A stretch of 64,000 bases of DNA. Origin: Taiwanofungus camphoratus (lineage: Eukaryota; Basidiomycota; Agaricomycetes; Polyporales; Taiwanofungaceae). The stretch is from positions 744,001 to 808,000 of the forward strand of contig CP021228.1 of the NCBI GenBank assembly GCA_003999685.1. The letters are read 5' to 3'. A model generated the notes under the pieces. The model searched no databases. It was not told the DNA's origin and saw nothing but the letters and a program-made list of their open reading frames with translations. This document shows, piece after piece, positions 49,246-61,330 of the stretch. Both the position numbers and the translations under genes were made by a program. The first letter of the stretch is position 1. Each line of letters opens with the position of its first letter.

Positions 49246-50553
49246 ATGTCTGCATTCGAAACCACCAAGCTGAAGAGATGGAGCACAATACACAGACATA
49301 GCAAACCCTCTCTGTTTCGGTCATACTTTGAACTGAATAGACTGCACAAATTTCCTACAGGGACACTGTTTGTCTTCTGGCCTTGTGGTAAGTTGTTCCG
49401 CTGCCTTGCTCGAGCTCGGGCCTAAAGCATCACAAAGCATGGGGTCTCACCATGGCTGCATATGCGAAGGGCCTTCCACCGAGCAAATTGGCTACCCTCA
49501 TATTCTCTTATTTCATTGGAAGTACCATCGTGCATAGTGCGGCATGTGTGATCAACGACATCTTCGATCGTGACTTTGATCGTCAAGTAGGTTCGTACTG
49601 TGCTGACTTATGGCTAACCAATACAATGACAGTGTTGTGCAGAACGTACAAAAATGCGTCCTATCGCATCCGGGGACATCTCCGTTTTTGATGCCACTGT
49701 TTTTCTTATCTTGCAGATAACTGTCATTCTCTGTATGCTGTCCTTTGTCAATCCACTTGCGTACGATGTTTGCACCATTCTATTTACTGCCAGCTCACGG
49801 TACGGCCAGTTTTCGGCTAAGTCTGATTGGCATCTTTCCCATTCATCATGGCCTATATCCACTCATGAAGCGTTGGACCAACTGGCCACAAGCCTGGCTC
49901 GGTTCGTGCCTGTGATTTACAGCTTCGTTTGTTGCTCAACGTCTGTCAGGTCTCACAATGAATTGGGGTCTTATTGTCGCTTGGGTTGCTGTTATGGATT
50001 CCATGAACTGGAATGTAGTTCCAGTGTTATTCTTTGGTGCATGGGGGTCAGTGTCCTTGACCTCCTTTTGCAATGATGTCACCAAACATTGGTACAGATG
50101 GACAATTGTCTATGACACCATCTATGCTTGTCAGGTTGGAGACTTAGCATTTGCATTTCACATGCATACTCATGTATGTCAATGACAGGACAAACAAGAT
50201 GATGTCAAGGCTGGCATCAAGTCCACTGCACTATTATTTGGAAACTATGTTCGCCCGATACTTTCCCTTTTTGCAACTCAAGTTGTTGTCTGTTTCGCGT
50301 ACGCAGGCCACGCAAATGGGCAAGGACCTATGTTTTTTGTTATATCTGTTATGGGTACTGCAGCCCACTTTGCTTGGCAGCTGTTTACTGTCAATATTGA
50401 TGATGTCACGGATTGTTGGAGAAAATTCAAAGTGAGGACCCCAATCAATTCACGGATATCATGCCATCTGACACTTGACAGGCAAATGGAGACTTGGGGC
50501 TGATCTTTTGGAGTGGGCTTCTGGTTGACTATTTTTTGAAGATCAGAACTTGA
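49246..50553 (+). CDS. UbiA-family aromatic prenyltransferase (313 aa)
   Basis: Eight exons (49246-49387, 49438-49590, 49643-49760, 49822-49901, 49950-50046, 50098-50134, 50189-50431, 50482-50553) join in frame with introns of 48-61 bp, all GT-AG. UbiA enzymes are integral membrane proteins that put an isoprenoid chain on an aromatic acid. Both Asp-rich motifs are present: INDIFDRDFDRQVERTKMRP and YDTIYACQDKQDDVKAG. It resembles 4-hydroxybenzoate transferases such as COQ2, but the N-terminus is short and lacks a clear mitochondrial presequence, so a secondary-metabolism role is more likely (inference). It faces a truncated flavin monooxygenase gene about 100 bases downstream. Confidence 0.93.
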
Positions 50554-50649
50554 ATTATCAGATCACTTGTACTTTACTTGTTCCTGCCCTTTGACCCATC
50601 AACAAAACTCAACTTTGACTTAATGGACTTGATTTACTTAATTAAGACT

Positions 50650-52402
50650 CCTAACCCTGTGGCGGCTGCGTGAGACGAATTCGGATGCACAGACGGGAAT
50701 GCAGCCTACCGCCAAGCATCGCGCTGATAGCCTTGGCCGAGATCACAAACGTCGACGAGCGCTGAAACCTACCAGACCGTCAGTACAGAATCACAAAATG
50801 GACGGCAACTCACATGGTGACATCGGCCCCCCGCTGAGAAAAGTCATATGCAATATCGTTCGCTTCAGGTGCACGTCAACATGTCAAGTCGCGTCTGCGA
50901 TTATGAGGAAGCCTTCTTACCAGAATTGCAGGCACCCACAACAACGACTTTGAGCCCGGCATACTCTTTGGCGGTGGTGAATTCGGAAGAATGGAGCACT
51001 CGGCCTTCGAACACTTCCTACACGCGAGTTTCAATTAGATCGATACACCGGCCAACGCAATCCATCACTCACTCGTCCAGGAATGGCAGGAATCTTGGGT
51101 ACCCCTCCACCCAGACCAGTCGCAAAGACAAGATGATTGGCTTGCAACGTCCGGTCCGAGTTGCCTCGCCGGACGTTCAGCGTCCAGCCTTTCTTTGGGT
51201 CGTCCCATCGCGCTCCCTTCACTTCCGAAGACGTCCATATATTCAAGTCCAGCGATGACGCGTAGTTCTCAAACCAATCACCCAACTTGACGAATGGTCA
51301 GTCACACGTAAAAGTAGGAATCTGCAAAGAATCGAAGTTTTAACTGGAAACATGCTTACTTTTGGCGCTGATGGATAAACAGGCCAAGAAGAAGGAAAAC
51401 TGGCATTGTATCAGCCATTCAAACGGGCGATTACAGGTGAAAAAACCACTCACGGCAGATACGGCATTTGATCATACCCTTAAGACACCGCGTTAGCTTG
51501 AGTGAGTACGGCTCGTTTCAGATATGCGACGGCTTACAAACGGGGTCATGGAGACATAAAGTCTCGTAGCGATTCCTCCACTGCCAGTTTTGCCTACAAT
51601 GAGCATGCAAAAACATCACAGGCGAAATACACCAACGTTATCACCAACCCGAGCGCTTCGCTCGATAACCAGCGTGAGAACGCCCAAGCTTTGCAGTCGT
51701 GCAGCGACCTCCAACCCACTATGGCCTGCCCCAATGATCACCACCGTCGGATGGTCATCCGCAAATTCCATCTCTGCGAGGCGCTTCTGCCTCCAAGTGC
51801 CCTGATACACTTTGGAGTCTCGCAAAGCACCGACCTGCGACGAAGTTATAGCTAACAAGAGAGGTCAACAGAAACAAATCGACATTCCGTACTTTCCCTG
51901 GAAAGTCGTCGAGAGCGTCTAGGCCGGTGAACATCGTGTACGCCTTCCATTTATCGTCCGAGTCGCACACCAACCGACACGTCCCGGAGCCCTTCCCTAC
52001 CGCGTTCTCAAAGTTGAAGCAGAACTGCACAAATGTCAAGTCTGGAAGCGGGCTGCGCAACACTGGGCCACGCAGAGGATCCTGTGCTAGCGTGAACGAG
52101 CGCAGGCCGGAACGAAGAAGATGGGTCTCGAGGTGCTCCAGGATATTGCCCGCTCCCTGAATGGAACGAAAGTCCCATGACACAGCGAGCAGATCCCGCC
52201 AGAATCCATCTTCGAGGAACAGCTGCACCACAGCAGACGGGTGAGAGTCCAATGCTTTGGCAAAGTCTGCTAGCCACTTCTGCGCCACTTGCAGAGGGCT
52301 TGTATCGGCAGGAACCTGTGATTTGTCTGTGGTCGGGAGCACGAAAGGGCCCGTCCATGGCACGCGGACTCGAGCCGACGACGAGCGGATATTATCTGCC
52401 AT
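50650..52402 (-). pseudogene. Flavin-dependent monooxygenase, 3' part lost
   Basis: Spliced minus-strand segments give an NTF2-like front (LQVAQKWLADFAKAL, LFLEDGFWRDLLAVSWDFR), then GTWRQKRLAEM and the FAD-binding VVIIGAGHSGLEVAARL. Then come RVGDNWRNRYETLCLHDPVW, YDQMPYLPFPSSWPVY, LGDWFENYASSLDLN, HLVFATGLGGGVPKIP, the NADPH-side VVVVGACNSANDIAYDF and MFQRSSTFVISAKAISAM. This is the class of fungal flavin monooxygenases with an N-terminal NTF2-like domain, normally about 600 aa. After AISAMLGG, near 50.7 kb, the family sequence stops, leaving roughly 400 aa, so the last third or so is missing. All introns read are GT-AG. The chosen start (52402) lies 82 bases from the edge of a duplicated fragment. 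Confidence 0.85.
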
Positions 52403-52484
52403 TCCGGAAAGTCCTCGCACGGTGAGGGGGCTACTAGATGGAAGATACAGGTAAGCTGGCGTTGTATTTGCTGCGACGCGTCGA

Positions 52485-53058
52485 GATGATGCTGACGGTG
52501 AATTCCTTTGTGGCTTTGATGTTCGTGGTGGTATCGTGCACACGCACCGGTCCATTGGTCATTGAAATGGATATGAGGGGCGGATTGTGTGTGACCTAAG
52601 TCACAGCGTTAGAGATGAGGCACCGTTCTGACGAGCATGACGGATACCATGTTGAACCAGCTGTGGAGTAAAACGTCAACTCGGACGAGAATGCTGACGC
52701 TAGAGTATACCTGAAAGGAGCGAGATTCTCGACACCAGCCTCTGACATGGTAGACACGAAAGCAATGGGTCGCGGAACGATACCACTGATAATCAGCAAA
52801 TACAACTTCCTGCCAATAACCATCAGTACAGCGCTAGTACACAAAGTCAGACTGCTCGCAGACCCACAGTGGATCCTCTTTTGAAGTGTCAACGATCTTC
52901 CATCCTTCTTTCTCGCCAGCCATCCAGGCTTTGCCCTCGGGCACGTCTTCGATACTCTGCCCATATATCCACTGTGGATTTGGAGACTGGGTCTGCCTGA
53001 ACACGGATGAGCTGTCGAAAGACGGCAGTTTGCCTGGGGGGACTTTGAGGAAATCCAT
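52485..53058 (-). pseudogene. Flavin-reductase-like gene, copy B, 5' fragment only
   Basis: Exons 52868-53058 (191 bases), 52711-52809 (99) and 52648-52660 (13) have exactly the sizes of exons 1-3 of copy A at 42670. The fourth exon, from 52595, matches copy A until KEFTVSIIS and then departs at about 52485. The protein start MDFLKVPPG, SKEDPL, IVPRPIAFVSTMS and THNPPLISISMTNG are conserved. Exons 5 and 6 are absent. A TATATAG box at 53100-53106 remains about 45 bases upstream, so it may still be transcribed, reading towards the monooxygenase gene on the same strand. Confidence 0.88.
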
Positions 53059-53106
53059 AGCAGCAGTCGAAGATGAGAGAGATCACTGACACAATAGACC
53101 TATATA

Positions 53107-56100
53107 GGGGCGACGTGCAGAAGAACGGGCGCGTACCAGATACGATGAAATCAGGGCGTTGACCGCCTCAGGTCTTCTAACATGATGAAAGTCGGGATTC
53201 TCGTAGCCTTATCCATTCCGTGGTCTTGTGTACGAGTTCGTAAACGCAGATAAATAGTAATCGATTTCTACCCCAAAAGATGCAAGTACGGTACTATCTG
53301 TACTTACCATAACAGTCGCAAATGCACGCACGCAGAGATCGATCATCATCTGTGCATGTAAGTGTAATCAAACTGAGGTCTAGGTTAGGGATAGCTGGAC
53401 TAGTGGGGAACCGTCGGAGAAGAGTGCGAGGTGACCTATTATGAGGCGGAATGCTCAGAAAACTTGGGCTTAGCAGCGCAACCGCGCTTTCACATAAAAT
53501 GTGTCACTATCCACTTGCCATGACATGGACTGCGAAATAAATAGTGAAGTTCTCGCAGCAAAATGCATCACGGTCCAAGACAATTTGACTAGCCGGACGG
53601 GCACGTGATGGACGCGACTGAGTGACCGCGTCGACGTCGGAGATATCTGCCCTCCGTTTGTTATAAATGCAGACCGTTCTCAAGCTTTTCCTCATTTTCT
53701 CCTTGTCTCCATCTTGCGGTGTCTTCTTTTCTGCTTTGATATTGCTCCGTGTGCACCCTTTGCGGTTTGGATACCGGAAACAAATCATGTCCCACTGCGA
53801 AAGTATAGCAGCCCTATCACCCTTATATCCTGCAATATCTTCTGTACCCAATCTCCATTGTATACGGTTCTCAAAATCTCGCTTCCCCATCCTCGCCATT
53901 TGGATGGATGATCTAGGTCCAAGCCTGTTAGTGGTACGCCATCAACTCTCTTAGAATTTGATTACATGTTGAATTGGCCGTGTGTTCTAGTGCTACACTC
54001 CCTGCCCTCCGACTCTCAAGCTCCCATTCTTCAAGTTGGGGCATTGACCGACCCGACTGGTCCCCAGGTCGCATGATACAACTCCAATCCAAAATCCCCG
54101 ATCGCTCGAAATATGAAACAAAGATATACTACTGCGACATACCTTACAAGCACAGTCGATATCGATGCTCGCAGTAGTGAGGTAATGAATAGGGTGTTGC
54201 ACGCACTGGCGGACATTTCTCATCGGGCAGTCGCCACGCAGCAACGTTTCGTAGAAACGGAGGTTGCTACCGTGATGCGTGAGAGCAGGCATATAAACCG
54301 GCTGATTCCCGCGGCTTTTCACTGACTATATGCGCTGTCTTCGGTGCCTAGACCGGCTATATGCAACGCCCTGAGTGATTTGAAATGACTGCGCGGGGTT
54401 CCTCGCAGATATCCACGCCTCGCGGTGAGCCCTTCCAATTCTAGGACCACGGATGGGCGGGAAAACATAGACCTGCGACGGCTCCCAATCCTCGGTGGGA
54501 CGCTGAAACAGCTCCTTGCACCGAGCGATGTCCGACTCCATGAGGAGGACCTTCGGGCTTCACATAGGCCGCCGGTGAAGCTGTATACCACGGAATGCAT
54601 TATTCTCAGTGCTCACTCGCCGTAGGTTCACGGCTCTGACGAGTCCTGACCCAACCATGGCTTTGTAATTTGGATGTCACTGATAAAACGATGACAAATC
54701 TGTCCTGGGCAACAGGCTCCAGCGATCCAAAGGTTCTAGTTTTGAGGCTGGTCCGATACAGTTCTCATACACCAATTCAGGTGCTTGCCTTTCGGTAGCT
54801 AAATAGGGAGCTCAGTTATAGGACGGCCACTCGCCGGTTACCCTGTAGTCAGCCAATGCAACTAGTGTATGACTGCCCTGCGATCATCATCGTTGACTAC
54901 ATATTTTCACAGAGGGTGACACCTCAAGCTCGGTGTGCGTTTCTCGTAGCATGGCTATGCTATCAAGCATTTGCCCCGTTCTGACTTTGCGAGCACAGAC
55001 ACAACATATACATTTCATTGTCCAAGGCCGGGATGGATCCAGCAGTACGAATACCGCTTCCATCTAGAAATGATAACGACAGCGTGCCTATGCTGGTGGC
55101 CAGTAGTCTCGACTTGATATGCGTGCGTCCTAGCTCATCCTCGGTAATCTGCTTTCCAGGCACCTACTCGCAAGCAGGTTTCCCGCAGTTAACCGTATAG
55201 ACACAACGCAGCAGCATTCAGCTCGAGGCTGGCGACAGCACGCGGCAGCCTCAAGGTAGGCAAACTTAGAGATTGCGCAAGCAGGACATCGTGTCGGAGA
55301 AATAACGCTGAGGGATCCGTGATATGAACAGACGATGATGACTCTCCAGGTTCGTCATCGAGGCAGGCAAGCAACAGCCCAAACTCGTGGTGTCACGGGC
55401 ATGAACGCCGTTTAAAAACCCGACGGTAAAATTTAGCAAGCTGACATACTTATGCAAGTCTGGAAACTTGCAAGCACCCGCGGGATGCCTGCACATCTCG
55501 GTTTGACTTTCCACGTTTGCACAATCTCCGATTCGGCACCGGGGTGTTTTGAGTAACGTCGTAATCTTAGAAGAAACGAGGAAGTTCACGAACCATGCAA
55601 GCCCTGAACATCCATGCGCATTGCAGAAGCATGTCGGTCCCTCAAATGACGGCAGTCTTTGTCCTGCAGCCATTCACGATATCAGTATTTACTGCAGATA
55701 TGCAAGACGGGATGCATCTGCATCAGGCCTGCATGCAGAGGGGCCTTTTGTGGCGTTGCTCCGTGTCCGAGACTGGCCATCTACTGCTTAGAGGCAGCAG
55801 GTGCCGGTGAATTTTCAAGGGTGACGCCTGCGTCGAGGGTGCGGAGGAATTCGGTCCCTATGACGAGGGCCGAAGTATTTATAGCACGGTGTGCTATTTC
55901 TGTCCACCGAGTTTGTACGGGGTGAGCCGTTGCGATGAGCCTCAGAGCACGGTGTGCCTTGGGGACCCGGGTCCGCGCGAGCCAACTCAATGCGAGAAGA
56001 TTTGAAAAAAACAACCGGGACGCGGTGGAAGAAAATACAGCACGAAGAGAGCAACAGAGGCGATGCAGTCCGAAAATACTTTGGGCAGCTTGGTCACGGC

Positions 56101-56546
56101 GCCTCGGGTCACGCGTGAGGATGGATCGCCCTTGGCGCCGCCAACTTGAAGCAATGGGGATGGGGTTAACAGCGACCACAGTCTGTAGACCTGCCTCGAA
56201 AGACCGAGAGGGCTCTCGCGGGGCCAGGCGGCGGCGAGACTTGGACAGGGAGGAAAAAATTTGATTGTCGTTGGCGGCAGGACTCGTGTGAGCTGATGGC
56301 GGACGCCCGCGTGTTCAGTATTATAAGGCGGCAGACCCGGCAACGCCCTGTCACCCAAGGCATCCCATTACCGCCACCCTCAAATCTTGCACACCAACTC
56401 TTTCGTCCTACACACTCTTTTCCGTTCATTCCGCCAGGACGCCGTTGGTCTCCTCCTCTCTTATATTCCTTCCGCTCCTAGTCGCATACAGCAATTCGTA
56501 ATTCGCACTAATCCGAATCTAGAGACGCTCACGACGACTACCCAAC
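53107..56546. other. Intergenic, about 3.4 kb, ending in the glyoxal oxidase promoter
   Basis: No gene could be supported. A minus-strand frame at 54326-54541 begins MESDIARCKELFQRP and may be a relic, but it has no recognised match. Another at 55781-56179 is Arg-rich and reads like non-coding GC-rich DNA. The last part holds the promoter and a pyrimidine-rich leader of the glyoxal oxidase gene. Confidence 0.45.
56322..56328 (+). promoter_or_regulatory. TATA box of the glyoxal oxidase gene
   Basis: TATAAGG lies in a GC-rich setting about 220 bases before the ATG at 56547. The region between is C/T-rich, as in strongly expressed fungal genes, implying a 5' leader of roughly 190 bases. Confidence 0.5.
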
Positions 56547-58980
56547 ATGCACCGCCAGTTCTCGCTCCTGGCGCTAACACTCGCAGCGCTCGCTCCTGCG
56601 ACACTGGCACAGACTCACTCTCCCGGCTCCTTCGAGGATGGAGGTAACACGCTCGTCAGCGCCATGATGGTCAGTTTGCGCCCGTTTCCCCAGCCGCAGC
56701 CCTGATCGCATCTGTCCAGATGTTCCTCGGTAACGAGGAAGTAGTGTACATTCTCGATAAGGCGGAGGGCAACGCTCAGCAAATCAACGGCCACCCTGCG
56801 TGGGGTGCCGCCTACAACATCGCCAGTCGCACAGCCATCCCCATGCAAGTTTACACCAACAGCTTCTGCGCCTCCGGCATGCATTTGCCGAACGGCTCCT
56901 ATGCCACCTTCGGAGGCAACGCCGCCATCGGCCCCGGTGGGACCATCGGCAACGTCCTGCAGCCTGGCGGGTTTGCAGGCGAATACGACACGCAGTACCA
57001 GGACTGGTCCGGGTCGCAGTCCATTCGCGTCATCAACCAATGCAGCTGGTCGGACCTGTCGCAGACAGCGGCGGACTGCCAATGGTACGACAACGTGACG
57101 GTCCTGCACATGCAGAAGCAGCGGTGGTACTCCGCCGCTGAGCCGCTCGGGGACGGGTCCGTCGCGATCATCGGCGGGTTCGTCGAGGGCGGGTACGTGA
57201 ACAGGAACTACCCGAACATAGACCCCGCCACCGAGGGCGGCGCGGCCGAGCCTACGTACGAGTTTTATCCGAGCAAGGGCGAGGCGCAGACGATGCAGTT
57301 CATGATCAAGACCTCTGGGCTGAACTCGTACGCACACACGTACATGATGGCGTCCGGGAAGATGCTCGTGCAGGCGAACGTGTCTACGAGTGCGTGGGGG
57401 TGTTGTTGAGGCAGCGTTGCGCTACTGATGTGCCGTATGTTGCAGTGCTCTGGGACCCGCTTACGAACACGGAGACGGACCTGCCTGACATGCCCGACAA
57501 CATCGCGCGCGTGTACCCCGCGTCGGGCGCGACAGCGATGATGCCCCTGACCCCCGCAAACAATTATACGCCGACGGTCATATTCTGCGGAGGATCGGAC
57601 ATGCCCGAGTACGCATGGGGAAACTATTCGTGGCCGTTTATCAACACGTTCGACTATCCCGCGTCGCCCAGGTGCCACAAGATCACGCCCGAGCCTGCCG
57701 ACGGGTCGTCGCCACAGTACGTCGAGGACGACTCGATGCCGCAGGGCCGCACGATGGGCCAGTTCATCCACCTGCCTGACGGGACCATGCTCGTTGTCAA
57801 CGGCGGCGAGAACGGCACGGCAGGGTATTCGGAGCGGACGCTCGTCACGACATCGTACGCGGACATGCCCTACGGCATGTCGCTGGCGGCGGCCCCTGTC
57901 GGCCAGCCTGCAATCTACAACCCCAATGCTGGCCAGGGCCAGCGTTGGTCGACCAACGGTCTCGACACGTCAAATATCCCCCGCTTGTACCACTCTTCTG
58001 CTATCCTCCTCCCCGACGCATCCGTGCTGATTGCAGGTTCGAACCCCAATGTCGACGTGAACACTAGCACATTCTTCCCGACGACCTACAAGGCGGAGGT
58101 TTTCTACCCGCCCTACTTCACGGCCTCCAACCGCCCCACCCCCCAAAATGTGCCAAAGACGCTCTCGTACGGTGGTGACTCATTTGACGTCACTATTCCT
58201 CCCTCGTCGTACTCTGGGGATGCGAACAATGCTGCTGACAACTCGACAGTGTGGTTGATTCGCCCCGGATGGACCACCCACGGGATGAACATGGGCCAGC
58301 GCTCGATGCAGCTCAACAACACGTTCACCGTCAACAGTAACGGCTCGATCACCCTGCACGTCGCGCAGCCGCCACCCAACCCCAACCTCTTCCAGCCGGG
58401 GCCTGCACTGCTGTTCGTGACCATGAACGGAATTCCTAGCAACGGCACGTTGGTCATCATCGGCAACGGCCAGATCGGGACCCAGCCCACCGCTCCCGCA
58501 TCGCAGCTGCCGGCCAGCGTGCGCCTGAACAACGTGTCCGGCAGCGGGTCGAACAGCTCGACCTCCAGCTCGAGCGCCGCGGGCGCCACGAAGACCAGCG
58601 GCGCCTCGCACACGGGGGCGGTCGTCGGGGGTATCGTGGGTGCGATCGCGCTAGTCGGCATTCTCGGTGCGGTTTTCGGTATTTATGTGGCTCGGCGGAG
58701 ACGCAGCGCCGCCCTGCAGCACCCGACGTCGTCGTACCCTATGTCTGCGGCGTCGGGCGGCGCGAGCGGCGCGCTGGCCAACCGTAGTAATCGCAATTCT
58801 GACTCGAGTGCCTTTGTGCCATTGCAGCAGGACAATAAGAGCACGTGGGACATGAACGCGAGCACCGCGAACCTCTCGCCATATCGCGACGACGTGCGCG
58901 GGGCGAGCAGCGCGGAGTTCGATCCGTACTATCAGAACGCACCCCGGATGAGCACCAGCACACGACAACCTGGGTATTAG
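56547..58980 (+). CDS. Glyoxal oxidase-type copper radical oxidase with C-terminal membrane anchor (775 aa)
   Basis: Three exons (56547-56669, 56720-57389, 57446-58980) join in frame; introns are 50 and 56 bp. These AA5 enzymes oxidise small aldehydes such as methylglyoxal to acids and make hydrogen peroxide, feeding lignin peroxidases. A signal peptide (QFSLLALTLAALAPATLA) starts the protein. The thioether Cys of the radical site is in NSFCASGMHLPNGSY, the Tyr-His pair in NIPRLYHSSAILLPD and the distal His ligand in WTTHGMNMGQRS. A Ser/Thr-rich linker then leads to a membrane helix (GIVGAIALVGILGAVFGI), a stop-transfer RRRR and a cytoplasmic tail. It is therefore probably a surface-held enzyme rather than a free one. 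Confidence 0.95.
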
Positions 58981-60640
58981 CGAGGTAGAGTGTGTTGACG
59001 ATACGGACTCTTTGTTTCTTTCCTTTCACCCATTTGCATGTCTCACTCTTTTTTCCGCACCCCTTCATTGCATGTCAGTAAATCGGGTTGGGATGGCTGG
59101 CGAACGAGGCTACTTTATAGGTTCGCTCGGATAGATCTACTCTTTTATACCATCTCGTATCCTTCATCTCATGATTGCTTTTTTGTTAGTAGTGCGCCTG
59201 AACCCGGCTCCCTCAAGCCGCCCTTCCTACTGGCATGGATTGTTTTATGGTACCTGCTGTTCCTCGGTTGACTCCCTTAGCCCTTATTTGTTGCTATATA
59301 CTTTGATGTCTCGGACAATCCTAAACATGTTAGGACTTGGCAGTATGTAGCAAGAATGACAACAGCGTGTGCTATTAGTTGTGTCGTTGAGCCTAGGTGC
59401 AAGGGGTCTGCTATGATTTGTGGGAGCTAGTAGAGGTTTGTTAATGCGCTGGTGTTGATTGCGACAACTAGTAAGATATGCCCATCTCATTTTCGACTAC
59501 TATCATCACAGTGTGACCATCACGTGTAACAGCCGGACAAGTGTTTGTTAAGACATTAGTTACATGATAGGTACTGAATATAAACATAATTAATGCAGTT
59601 GCTCGAACGCTACCTTCAAACTAAAATGATTGTATCATGTTGCTTATCTAAGCAAATGTGTTCAATTCCATATAAGATGGTCTTATAACTATCTAAGAAG
59701 GCCTTTTATGAAAAATCGGCCACCATCAAACTGTAGAGAGGTCATTTCCGCGCAGTTTGATGGTCGCGGAATTTTGAGTTATGTGCTATGTCTTTAGCCT
59801 ATAGATTTTTTCGTATTTCTCTCTGCCAAATTGCTGTAAGCGTGACAGACAATGGTCACGTGATGTAGTCGAGGATGAGATAGGCATATCTTACATGAAA
59901 AGTGAAAACCCGTGGGCTTACAGCGATGTGCAAAATTATGCAGAAACGCAACTTTTTTTTGGGTAGCCGAAGTAGGACCCCGATATGAGTTTCCATTCTG
60001 AGTACGAAATCTGCGGCCAAATGTGCGTACAACTGCACATTTGACTTCAAGTCGCACTATCTCTCGAACGGCTCAGCGTTTTCACGTTATGTTAACGGAT
60101 TTGGATTCCACTTGTTGACACGGAGGGTTTGATACCCACAATGTTACCATCTGGCCGCTAGGTCATAATTGGCTTTCTGTGTGTGCTCCCGAGCTTCAAA
60201 TCGGATTTGCACTCTATGGAAGGCTTGGATGGTCTTGTGAAGTTGCAGAGAGGTGCGAGATAGATGCTGGCAGGGCAACATATATGTTTTGTAAGCAAAT
60301 ACACTCTGTTTCTGTTGTTTTTGTGGTGTGTACCGCATGTAATCAACTTGTGGTATAGTACATCCTCTGAAAAGCTCTGATTGTTGTTTGCACCGTGAAC
60401 TCAGACACTTTAGAACACTCTAAGAGTATCTCAGAGGGTCATGAATCAGTTTCAAGTTGTCCCAATTCTGAGCATGATGCCCAGACAAGTTTTTAGTCCA
60501 CAGTAACCAATGTACATCATCACTTATAGTTCAACATCCAACTCAGTTTTTTTTTGTATTGTGTATGTTCTGAAGACAGTAAGTATGCTATGATGAAATA
60601 CAATGAATGTACACAAAATGTAAGAAGGAAATGGTAAAAC
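58981..60640. other. 3' flank and repeat-like AT-rich sequence
   Basis: The first 300 bases are the 3' region of glyoxal oxidase. From about 59.5 kb the DNA is AT-rich. A perfect 12-base inverted repeat (59722-59733 and 59753-59764, 19-base loop) could be a transposon end or a hairpin. No gene was recognised. Confidence 0.4.
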
Positions 60641-61330
60641 TTAAAGGGAACTCTTGTCCAAGATATACACATTATATCTCAAGCTTTCAGCCATGTCTCC
60701 CTTCCAAAACTTGCATGGTGCCTCAAGGTGCATCATGGCAGCCTGCGAAACACTCCTATGACCCTTTTTTTTCATACAGCCCATGCTGCCACTTTCCCTT
60801 TCAAACCAAGACAATACACACTCATGAATTGCCATGTGCAGTTGATGAAACGGTGAATGACCTCAACAGGACAGGAGTCAAGTGCCACAATTGCTGCAGT
60901 TTTTGCTTTTTTGAATGATTATTTTTGTACTTGTCGGTATCAATACTTAGCCCAGCCCCAATACTATATTTACTATCAGATTCTGTATACATCATTCTGA
61001 TTAAATGGACATACCATTTTAATGGGATTGAGCTCACAATGGAATTTCGGCAAAAATATACATTTATGGCCTGCATTTTGAATTACCTTTTCAAGCATAG
61101 ATATTTGGTTTGCAAAGTCATCCTGCTTGCTGAGCAAATGAGCCATGCAGCAGTTGTCATTCTCAATAGAACAGACAGGAGAACATTTAACACGCATGTT
61201 CTTGACATTGAACCCACACTCTTCAAATGTCTGTTGTAAACCGTTTTGCTGTCCATCCTCCATTGTCATCTTCTGAACCAGACCACGGAATTGTGGGAAT
61301 AAGTTGGTTGATGGGATGATTGTGTCCCGT
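60641..61330 (-). pseudogene. DDE-type DNA transposase, C-terminal fragment
   Basis: Minus-strand frames carry STNLFPQFRGLVQKM, FEECGFNVKNMRVKCSP, NDNCCMAHLLSKQDDF and IFLPKFHCELNPIKMV, then in a shifted frame SFKKAKTAAIVALDSCPVE and VIHRFINC, and further on QFMSVYCLGLKGKVAAWAV. The LPKFHCELNPIE-type block is the end of the DDE catalytic core found in many basidiomycete transposases distantly like Tc1/mariner. At least one frameshift after MVCPFNQ and one in-frame stop near the end break it, and the N-terminal half is absent, so it is inactive. It abuts the LTR-like repeat cluster at 61455. Confidence 0.8.

Noticed and set aside
56615-57337. Minus-strand frame of 240 codons opposite glyoxal oxidase
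   Set aside because: It arises from the GC-rich codon use of the real gene on the plus strand and shows no motif.
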